Shown here one piece after another: positions 1 through 4,561 of a stretch of DNA of 5,699 bases. Under the pieces are notes generated by a model. It did not search any database. It was not told the DNA's origin and was given only the letters and a program-made list of their open reading frames with translations. This stretch comes from Cellulomonas sp. (GTDB lineage: Bacteria > Actinomycetota > Actinomycetes > Actinomycetales > Cellulomonadaceae): NCBI GenBank assembly GCA_031178805.1, contig JAPSIJ010000171.1, positions 1 to 5,699 of the forward strand. Reading direction: 5' to 3'. Numbering within the stretch: the first letter of the stretch is position 1; every line of letters starts with the position of its first letter. Position numbers and translations under genes: made by a program.

Positions 1-213
1 GACGCGCTCGACCTGGACACCTCGCTCGAGGAGTCGGTGACCGTCGTCGAGTGGGGCGGCGGCCTGGTGGAGTCCCTGGCCGACGACCGCCTGGAGATCG
101 CGCTGCACCGGCCGCGCGGCGCCGCCGACGACGAGGACGCCTCCGCCGGCGTGCGCACCGTGACCGTCCGCGCCGTCGGCGACCGCTGGCGCGACGTGCC
201 GCTGCCCGGCTGA
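1..213 (+). CDS. tsaE: TsaE, t6A biosynthesis ATPase (C-terminal part only)
   Basis: The window opens inside this gene. The first 70 visible codons are read in the frame beginning at base 1 and end at TGA 211-213. TsaE is the P-loop ATPase that drives turnover of the TsaB-TsaD complex in tRNA t6A37 synthesis in the cytoplasm. The Walker A region lies off-window. The visible part carries the family's C-terminal signature, DLDTSLEESVTVVEWGGG, with the conserved Glu-Trp pair at visible residues 17-18, followed by the terminal beta strands. A short acidic, Ala/Asp-rich stretch (about residues 39-46) interrupts the C-terminal strands; such loops vary in actinobacterial homologues. tsaB follows after 53 bases in the same direction, which is the expected gene order and the strongest support for the call. 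Identity is fairly secure despite the short fragment. Confidence 0.85.
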   Translation, partial: DALDLDTSLEESVTVVEWGGGLVESLADDRLEIALHRPRGAADDEDASAGVRTVTVRAVGDRWRDVPLPG

Positions 214-249
214 CTCCCGCACGCCCGCCCCGACCCCCGAACACCTCCC

Positions 250-257
250 GGAAGGAA
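250..257 (+). promoter_or_regulatory. Ribosome binding site of tsaB
   Basis: GGAAGGAA lies nine bases before the GTG at 267 and is the only clear Shine-Dalgarno sequence in the window. It fixes the tsaB start within an open frame that extends much further upstream in this GC-rich DNA. The rest of the 53-base gap after tsaE is C-rich and shows no hairpin or promoter, so tsaE and tsaB are probably cotranscribed. Confidence 0.75.
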
Positions 258-266
258 CCCCCACCG

Positions 267-974
267 GTGCCCGTCCTCGCGCTCGACACCTCCGCCGCCG
301 CGTCCGCCGCCGTCGTGGACGACGCGGGCCGCACGCTCGCCACCCGCTCGTCCGGGGAGACCCGCCGGCACGCCGAGGCGCTGACCCCGCTGCTGGACGC
401 CGTGCTCGCCGAGGCCGGCGTCGCCCGCACCGACCTGACCGCCGTGGTGGCCGGCACCGGCCCGGCGCCGTTCACCGGGCTGCGGGTCGGCCTGGTCACC
501 GCCCGCACCCTGGGCCTGGCGCTCGGCATCCCGGTGCACGGCGTCTCGTCCCTGGACGCGCTGGCGCTCGCGGCCGTGCGCGCCGGCGACGGTGCCGACG
601 GTGCCGACGGCGACCTGCTGGTGGTGACCGACGCCCGGCGCAAGGAGGTCTACTGGGCCCGGTACCGCGCCGTCGTGGGCGCCGGCACCGAGCCCGGCGT
701 CGAGCTGGTCGACGGCCCCGGCGTGGACGCGCCCGCGGCGCTCGCGGGCCGGCTGGACGGCGCGCTGCTGGTCGGCCCGGGGACCGCGCTGTACCCGGGC
801 GACCTGCCCCCGGTGCCCGGCACGCCGGACGTCGTCGACCCGGCGGACCTCGCGCGGGTGGCCCTGGCGCGGCTCGCGGTCGCGGGCGACGGCGTCGTGC
901 TGCCCACCGAGCCGCTCTACCTGCGCCGCCCGGACGCCGTGCCGCCGGCCGCCGCGAAGCGGGCCCGCGCGTGA
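267..974 (+). CDS. tsaB: TsaB, t6A biosynthesis scaffold subunit
   Basis: The 235-residue product is the expected length for TsaB, the inactive ASKHA-fold paralogue of TsaD. TsaB dimerises with TsaD and recruits TsaE for threonylcarbamoylation of tRNA A37. The N-terminal strand VLALDTS (residues 3-9) is the ASKHA phosphate-1 motif. GPAPFTGLRVG (65-75) corresponds to the family's GPGxFTGLRxG motif, with Ala at 67 where Gly is usual. DARRKEVYWARY (about 126-137) and the C-terminal EPLYLRRPDAVPP are also typical of actinobacterial TsaB. The GTG at 267 is chosen because it has a good Shine-Dalgarno sequence and the conserved first strand begins two residues later. A Gly-Asp-Ala loop (107-116) comes from a 9-bp tandem repeat. 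The stop overlaps the rimI start by four bases, so the two genes are probably translationally coupled. Confidence 0.95.
   Translation: MPVLALDTSAAASAAVVDDAGRTLATRSSGETRRHAEALTPLLDAVLAEAGVARTDLTAVVAGTGPAPFTGLRVGLVTARTLGLALGIPVHGVSSLDALALAAVRAGDGADGADGDLLVVTDARRKEVYWARYRAVVGAGTEPGVELVDGPGVDAPAALAGRLDGALLVGPGTALYPGDLPPVPGTPDVVDPADLARVALARLAVAGDGVVLPTEPLYLRRPDAVPPAAAKRARA
587..610 (+). repeat. 9-bp in-frame tandem repeat in tsaB
   Basis: CGACGGTGC occurs twice in tandem (587-595 and 596-604), followed by a partial third copy, CGACGG (605-610). The repeat keeps frame and encodes the DGA-DGA-DGD loop at TsaB residues 108-116. It is probably a slippage-generated loop length variation before the DARRKEVYW strand, with no sign of a separate function. 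Confidence 0.7.
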
Positions 975-1528
975 CCGACGAGCCGACCCGGGCGCCGGAG
1001 GCCCGGCCGGTCCCCGGACCCGGGACGGAGCCCGGCACCGGGCCCGGCACCGCCCCGGACGGCCGCACGCTCGAGGTGGTGCTCCGGCCGCTGGTGCGCG
1101 CCGACCTGGACGCGCTGGTGACCATGGAGCGGGACCTGTTCGGCGCGGGGGCCTGGTCCCGGGCGTCGCTCGCGGAGGAGCTCGACGGCCCGGGCCGGTG
1201 GTACGTCGGCGCGCAGGACGCCGCGGGGGACCTCGTCGGCTACGCGGGCCTGTGGTTCGACGGCGAGGACGCCCAGGTGATGACCGTGGGCACCCGGCCG
1301 GACGCGCAGGGCCGCGGGGTCGGCCGGATGCTGCTGGACGCGCTGCTGGACCACGCGCGCGACCTCGGCGCGGGCGACGTGCTGCTGGAGGTGCGGGTCG
1401 ACAACGAGCCCGCGCTGCGGCTGTACGAGCGCGCCGGCTTCGAGCGGTTCGGCCGCCGCAAGGGGTACTACCAGCCGGAGAACGTGGACGCCTGGACGAT
1501 GCGCCGCCGGGTGGCCCCGCCCGCCTGA
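971..1528 (+). CDS. rimI: RimI, ribosomal protein S18-alanine N-acetyltransferase
   Basis: The product is a 185-residue GNAT enzyme predicted to acetylate the N-terminal Ala of ribosomal protein S18 with acetyl-CoA. The acetyl-CoA pyrophosphate loop is QGRGVG (113-118). LEVRVDNEPALRLYERAGF (139-157) is the RimI signature. Glu140 and Tyr152 align with the catalytic Glu103 and Tyr115 described for enterobacterial RimI and have the same 12-residue spacing. GYYQPENVDAWTM (165-177) matches the YYxxxxxDAxxM tail. The GTG at 971 forms a GTGA overlap with the tsaB stop, the usual coupling in this cluster. This start gives about 35 extra Pro/Gly/Thr-rich residues before the GNAT fold. GTG 1076 or 1079 would give a product closer to the usual 150 residues, but neither has a Shine-Dalgarno sequence. 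The family is certain; the exact substrate in actinobacteria may be broader than S18. Confidence 0.93.
   Translation: MTDEPTRAPEARPVPGPGTEPGTGPGTAPDGRTLEVVLRPLVRADLDALVTMERDLFGAGAWSRASLAEELDGPGRWYVGAQDAAGDLVGYAGLWFDGEDAQVMTVGTRPDAQGRGVGRMLLDALLDHARDLGAGDVLLEVRVDNEPALRLYERAGFERFGRRKGYYQPENVDAWTMRRRVAPPA
1030..1053 (+). repeat. 12-bp tandem repeat in the rimI 5' end
   Basis: Two 12-bp units (1030-1041 and 1042-1053) match at 11 of 12 positions, GCCCGGCACCGG then GCCCGGCACCGC. They keep frame and encode the PGTGPGTAP stretch at RimI residues 21-29. This suggests that the low-complexity N-terminal extension grew by slippage or duplication. Confidence 0.65.
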
Positions 1529-1531
1529 GGT

Positions 1532-1549
1532 GGCCGGCCGCGTCCGGCC
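1532..1549. terminator. Small hairpin just after the rimI stop
   Basis: GGCCGG (1532-1537) can pair with CCGGCC (1544-1549) across a six-base loop, three bases after the rimI stop codon. The stem is short and there is no T-run. Such short GC repeats are easily found by chance in this base composition, so it is at best an accessory to the larger hairpin downstream. Confidence 0.25.
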
Positions 1550-1557
1550 CGGGACGA

Positions 1558-1593
1558 CGCAGGGCCCCGCCGGTCAGCCGGCGGAGCCCTGCG
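1558..1593. terminator. Bidirectional terminator hairpin between rimI and the nitroreductase gene
   Basis: CGCAGGGC (1558-1565) pairs with GCCCTGCG (1586-1593), and CCGCCGG (1567-1573) pairs with CCGGCGG (1578-1584). The loop is TCAG, and a single C-A mismatch lies at 1566/1585. That gives 15 base pairs in the gap between two convergent genes, 29 bases after the rimI stop and 9 bases beyond the nitroreductase stop. There is no T-run on either strand, as is common for actinobacterial terminators. The position suits termination of both transcripts. Confidence 0.75.
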
Positions 1594-1602
1594 GGCGCCG
1601 GG

Positions 1603-2241
1603 TCAGACCGTGCGGGCGACGTCCTCGAAGTCGAGGCGGCCCTGGCGCGGGTGCGAGGCCGGGGCGCCGTCGGCGTCGGCCGGCGCGGTGCCGACGTTCA
1701 GCACCATGAGCGAGCGCCACGGCGTGCCGGCCAGCAGGTCGGCGTCCAGGCCGGCGGCGTCGAACCCGGTCATCGGGCCGACGTGCAGCCCGGCGGCGCG
1801 CAGCCCGACGATCAGGTAGCCGGCCTGCAGGAAGCCGTTGTCGCGGGACATCCGCTCGCGGGCGGCCTCGGCGGCGGCGAAGTTGTCGCGCGCGCCCGCC
1901 ATGTGCGGGGCGAGGCGGGGCAGCTGCTCGTGGAAGTCGAGGTCCGCGGCCACGACGACGCTCAGCGGCGCGCGCCGGGTCTTGGCCTGGTTCCCTTCCG
2001 CCATGTGGGCGACGAGGCGCTCGCGGGCCTCGGGGGAGCGGACCAGCAGCAGCCGCATCGGCAGCGAGTTCAGCGCGGTGGGACCCCAGCGGACGACGTC
2101 CCAGACGGCGCGGACCTGCTCGTCGGTCACCTCGCCGTCGGTGAACGTGTTCACGGTGCGGGCGGCGCGGAACACGAGGTCGGTCACCTCGTCGGGGACG
2201 CGCAGCGCGACGGGCTCCTGGAGTGCGGTGTCGGTGCTCAT
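1603..2241 (-). CDS. RutE-type malonic semialdehyde reductase / nitroreductase
   Basis: This is a 212-residue protein of the FMN-dependent nitroreductase fold, RutE/HadB subfamily. It resembles E. coli RutE along its length: RWGPTALNSLPMR (51-63) matches KWGPTSANCSPAR, GNQAKTRRAP (83-92) matches GNLQKTLTAP, and QAGYLIVGLRAAGLHVGPM (139-157) matches QAAYLIVACRALGLDTGPM. The C-terminal strand with LNVG (181-184) and RLDFEDV also fit. RutE reduces toxic malonic semialdehyde to 3-hydroxypropionate with NAD(P)H in pyrimidine breakdown. No other rut gene is visible, so the real substrate here could be another aldehyde, quinone or nitro compound. The ATG at 2241 is chosen because the family similarity begins about 20 residues later and the frame upstream runs antisense through tsaD. 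No Shine-Dalgarno sequence precedes it. The gene lies antisense between rimI and tsaD, where the conserved cluster has none. Confidence 0.88.
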   Translation of the reverse strand: MSTDTALQEPVALRVPDEVTDLVFRAARTVNTFTDGEVTDEQVRAVWDVVRWGPTALNSLPMRLLLVRSPEARERLVAHMAEGNQAKTRRAPLSVVVAADLDFHEQLPRLAPHMAGARDNFAAAEAARERMSRDNGFLQAGYLIVGLRAAGLHVGPMTGFDAAGLDADLLAGTPWRSLMVLNVGTAPADADGAPASHPRQGRLDFEDVARTV

Positions 2242-2260
2242 AACTTGAAGAATCAACAAC
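2242..2260 (-). promoter_or_regulatory. AT-rich promoter/operator candidate of the nitroreductase gene
   Basis: This is the most AT-rich stretch in the window and it directly abuts the ATG at 2241. It contains the inverted repeat TTGA-AGAA-TCAA (2245-2256). On the minus strand GATTCT (2254-2249) keeps the A2 and T6 of a TAnnnT -10 element and ends seven bases before the ATG. With no Shine-Dalgarno sequence, this suggests a leaderless transcript whose -10 region is overlapped by a small operator. MarR- or HxlR-type regulators often control such reductases, but no regulator gene is in the window and the arms are only 4 bp. Confidence 0.35.
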
Positions 2261-2275
2261 CAGGGGGTCGGCATT

Positions 2276-2301
2276 CCGGGTGCCCGGGTGAACCGGGTCA
2301 C
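2276..2301 (+). repeat. Three CCGGGT repeats with an overlapping near-palindrome upstream of tsaD
   Basis: CCGGGT occurs at 2276-2281, 2284-2289 and 2293-2298, at intervals of 8 and 9 bases. The last copy lies inside GTGAACCGGGTCAC (2288-2301), which differs from a perfect 14-bp palindrome at one symmetric pair of positions. The third copy lies exactly 17 bases before the tsaD -10 hexamer, where a -35 element would sit. It does not resemble TTGACA. It could be an operator or chance repetition in GC-rich sequence. Confidence 0.35.
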
Positions 2302-2315
2302 ACCGCACCAGCGCC

Positions 2316-2321
2316 TATCCT
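2316..2321 (+). promoter_or_regulatory. -10 element of a leaderless tsaD promoter
   Basis: TATCCT fits the actinobacterial TAnnnT -10 consensus and ends seven bases before the tsaD ATG. That places the transcription start at or next to the A of the ATG, the hallmark of leaderless actinobacterial mRNAs. GGGAGG (2322-2327) between the two looks like a Shine-Dalgarno sequence, but it sits only one base before the ATG, too close to act as one. No convincing TTGACA-like -35 is seen. A separate promoter is expected because a terminator and an antisense gene separate tsaD from rimI. Confidence 0.6.
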
Positions 2322-2328
2322 GGGAGGC

Positions 2329-3387
2329 ATGTCCGACGCGCCGCTCGTCCTGGGGATCGAGACGTCCTGCGACGAGACCGGGGTCGCCCTGGTCCGCGCC
2401 CACCCCGACCGCAGCGAGCTGCTCGTCGACGCCGTGGCGTCCTCGATGGACGAGCACGCGCGGTTCGGCGGGATCATCCCGGAGATCGCCTCGCGCGCGC
2501 ACCTGGAGCAGATGGTGCCGACCGTGCAGCGCGCGCTGCAGGAGGCGGGCGTCACCCTCGCGGACGTGGACGCCGTCGCGGTCACCGCCGGCCCCGGCCT
2601 GGTGGGCTCGCTGACCGTCGGCACCGCCGCCGCGAAGGCGCTCGCCTACGGCCTCGGCGTCCCGCTGTACGGGGTGAACCACGTGATCGGGCACGCCGCC
2701 GTGGACGAGCTGGTGCACGGCCTGTTCCCGGACCGGGTGATGGCGCTGGTCGTCTCCGGCGGGCACTCCAGCCTGCTGCTCGTCGACGACGTGGTGACCG
2801 GCGTGCACGAGCTCGGCTCCACGCTCGACGACGCGGCGGGGGAGGCGTTCGACAAGGTCGGCCGCCTGCTCGGCCTGCCGTACCCGGGCGGCCCGCACAT
2901 CGACCGGCTGGCGCGTGCCGGCGACCCGACGGCGATCCGGTTCCCCCGCGGCCTGACCGCGGCCAAGGACCAGGAGAAGCACGCGTACGACTTCTCGTTC
3001 TCGGGCCTGAAGACTGCGGTGGCCCGCTGGGTCGAGGCCCGGCAGGACGCCGGCGAGGAGATCCCGCTGGAGGACGTGTCCGCGTCGTTCGCGGCGGCGG
3101 TCGCCGACGTGCTCACCGCCAAGACCATCGCCGCCTGCCGGAAGCACGACGTCGGCACGCTGGTGGTCGGCGGCGGGTTCTCCGCGAACTCGCAGCTGCG
3201 CGACCTCGCCGCCGAGCGGTGCGCCGAGGCCGGCATCGAGCTGCGCATCCCGCCGATCCGGTACTGCACGGACAACGGCGCGATGATCGCCGCGCTCGGC
3301 GCCGCGGTGGTGCGCCGCGGGCTCGCGCCCTCCGACCTCGGCATCGGCGTGGACTCGACGATGCCGCTGGAGACCGTCACCGTGTGA
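2329..3387 (+). CDS. tsaD: TsaD, tRNA N6-adenosine threonylcarbamoyltransferase
   Basis: The 352-residue product is TsaD (Kae1/YgjD/Gcp), the catalytic ASKHA subunit. It transfers threonylcarbamoyl from threonylcarbamoyl-AMP to N6 of A37 in ANN-reading tRNAs, working with TsaB and TsaE. GIETSCDETGVALV (9-22) is the first nucleotide-binding motif. NHVIGH (117-122) supplies the metal ligands His118 and His122. SGGHS (143-147), GEAFDKVGRLLGL (171-183), SFSGLKTA (223-230), GGGFSAN (281-287) and CTDNGAMIA (313-321) follow, with Asp315 as the third metal ligand. All key residues are present and the length is normal. The ATG at 2329 is secure because the conserved motif begins six residues later and the next in-frame Met is residue 40. 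tsaD is separated from tsaB-rimI by an antisense gene and appears to have its own leaderless promoter. Confidence 0.97.
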   Translation: MSDAPLVLGIETSCDETGVALVRAHPDRSELLVDAVASSMDEHARFGGIIPEIASRAHLEQMVPTVQRALQEAGVTLADVDAVAVTAGPGLVGSLTVGTAAAKALAYGLGVPLYGVNHVIGHAAVDELVHGLFPDRVMALVVSGGHSSLLLVDDVVTGVHELGSTLDDAAGEAFDKVGRLLGLPYPGGPHIDRLARAGDPTAIRFPRGLTAAKDQEKHAYDFSFSGLKTAVARWVEARQDAGEEIPLEDVSASFAAAVADVLTAKTIAACRKHDVGTLVVGGGFSANSQLRDLAAERCAEAGIELRIPPIRYCTDNGAMIAALGAAVVRRGLAPSDLGIGVDSTMPLETVTV

Positions 3388-3393
3388 CCGCCG

Positions 3394-3407
3394 CCGGGCG
3401 CGCCCGG
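3394..3407. terminator. Palindrome between convergent tsaD and the ligase gene
   Basis: CCGGGCGCGCCCGG is a perfect 14-bp palindrome in the 25-base gap between the two convergent stop codons. It can form a 5-bp stem with a CGCG loop. The stem is short and has no T-run, so a role as a weak bidirectional terminator rests mainly on its position. Confidence 0.4.
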
Positions 3408-3412
3408 GGGCC

Positions 3413-4561
3413 TCAGAGGGGCCGGCCCGCCCGCATCTCCGCGACCAGCGAGGCCACCACGGCGTCGAGCTCGCCCGCGTGCCGCCGGGCGACGGCCCGC
3501 TGCCGCTGGTACGAGGCGCCCTTGCGCAGGATCACCCGCACCGCGTCGAGCTCGGCCGCGCAGCCCAGCCGCTCCGCGACGGGCGCCAGGTCGGTGAGCA
3601 GCCGCGCGACCGCGTCGGTCACCAGCTCCTCGTCGCCCGCCGCGTTGGTGATGATGATGGCGTCCATCCCGTACCGCGCGGACCGCCACTTGTTCTCCTG
3701 CGCGAACCACTGCGGCACCGTCGGCAGGGGCTCGCCGCGGTCGAGCATCGTCGAGAAGTGCTCGACCAGGCAGTGCGTGAGCGCGGCCAGGGCGGTCACC
3801 TCCAGCAGGCTGGGGGAGCCGTCGCAGATCCGGGTCTCGATCGTGCCGAACCGCGGCGAGGGCCGCACGTCCCAGCGCACCTCGTCGAACGCGTCGATCA
3901 CGCCGGTGTGCAGCATGTCCCCGACGTAGGCCTCGAGCTGGTCCCAGCGCTCGAACGGGAACGGCAGCCCGGCGGTGGGCAGCTGCTGGAACATCAGCGC
4001 GCGGTTCGAGGCGTACCCGGTGTCCTTGCCGCCCCAGAACGGGCTGGACGCGGACAGCGACTGCAGGTGCGCGAAGCAGGTGAGCAGCGCCCGGGAGATC
4101 GGCAGCACCTTCTCGCGGTCCTCGACGCCGACGTGCACGTGCACCCCGTAGATCAGCATCTGCCGGCCCCACCACTGGGTGCGGTCGATCAGCGTGGCGT
4201 ACCGCTGCTTGTCGGTGACCTTCTGCTGGGTCCACCGCGCGAACGGGTGCGTGCCCGCGCTCATCAGCTCCACCCGCAGCGGGTCGGTGACGGTGCGGAC
4301 CTCGTCGATCGCGCGCTGCAGGTCGGCCCCGGCCTCGCCGACGGTCCGGCAGACGCCGGACACGACCTCGACGGTGTTGAGCAGCAGCTCCTGGCGGATG
4401 GCGGGGTGCTCGCCCCCGTCCGCCGGCCGCACCGCGTCCAGCACCGTGCTGGCGACCTGGCGCAGGTCGCCGGAGTCGGCGTCGACCAGCGCGAGCTCCC
4501 ACTCGATGCCGACCGAGGAGCGCGCGGACGCGGCGAACGGCAGCCGCGCGGGGGTGGTCAC
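3413..4561 (-). CDS. Glutamate-cysteine ligase family 2 (YbdK-type carboxylate-amine ligase)
   Basis: The 382-residue protein is close to the roughly 370 residues usual for YbdK. The family has a glutamine-synthetase-like ATP-grasping fold, and E. coli YbdK shows weak gamma-glutamyl-cysteine ligase activity in vitro. GIEWE (18-22) gives the first acidic metal-binding pair, Glu20 and Glu22. GTHPF (103-107), the metal-binding strand GVHVHVG (139-145), SPFWGGKDTGYASNR (173-187) and PSPRFGTIETRICD (234-247) are all diagnostic. The GTG at 4561 is chosen because its GTGA overlaps the stop of the upstream methyltransferase gene and the conserved region begins soon after. A much longer open frame continues upstream but is antisense-like translation of the methyltransferase gene. 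Actinobacteria of this kind usually make mycothiol rather than glutathione, so the natural substrate is uncertain. It could be a gamma-glutamyl-amine or other peptide ligase. Confidence 0.92.
   Translation of the reverse strand: MTTPARLPFAASARSSVGIEWELALVDADSGDLRQVASTVLDAVRPADGGEHPAIRQELLLNTVEVVSGVCRTVGEAGADLQRAIDEVRTVTDPLRVELMSAGTHPFARWTQQKVTDKQRYATLIDRTQWWGRQMLIYGVHVHVGVEDREKVLPISRALLTCFAHLQSLSASSPFWGGKDTGYASNRALMFQQLPTAGLPFPFERWDQLEAYVGDMLHTGVIDAFDEVRWDVRPSPRFGTIETRICDGSPSLLEVTALAALTHCLVEHFSTMLDRGEPLPTVPQWFAQENKWRSARYGMDAIIITNAAGDEELVTDAVARLLTDLAPVAERLGCAAELDAVRVILRKGASYQRQRAVARRHAGELDAVVASLVAEMRAGRPL

Noticed and set aside
2255..2277. SigR/SigH-type oxidative-stress promoter for the reductase gene (GGAAT then GTT on the minus strand)
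   Set aside because: GGAAT at 2277-2273 is followed by GTT after 12 or 15 bases instead of about 18, so the spacing does not fit that promoter class.
2322..2327. GGGAGG as the tsaD ribosome binding site
   Set aside because: Only one base separates it from the ATG, and no later in-frame start would keep the conserved N-terminal motif. A leaderless start fits better.
1198..2328. Long + strand open frame running from inside rimI, across the reductase region, into the tsaD frame
   Set aside because: It is antisense or out of frame to real genes with clear family motifs. Its translation is Arg/Gly/Ala-rich low complexity until the tsaD ATG at 2329. Stop codons are rare in this GC-rich DNA, so long empty frames are expected.
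2242..3147. Upstream extension of the reductase reading frame on the minus strand
   Set aside because: The extension is antisense to tsaD, and the RutE similarity begins only after the ATG at 2241.
2646..4502. Minus-strand open frame of about 600 codons across tsaD and the ligase gene
   Set aside because: It is Arg/Ala-rich with no recognisable motif. tsaD and the ligase gene in other frames explain the same DNA fully.
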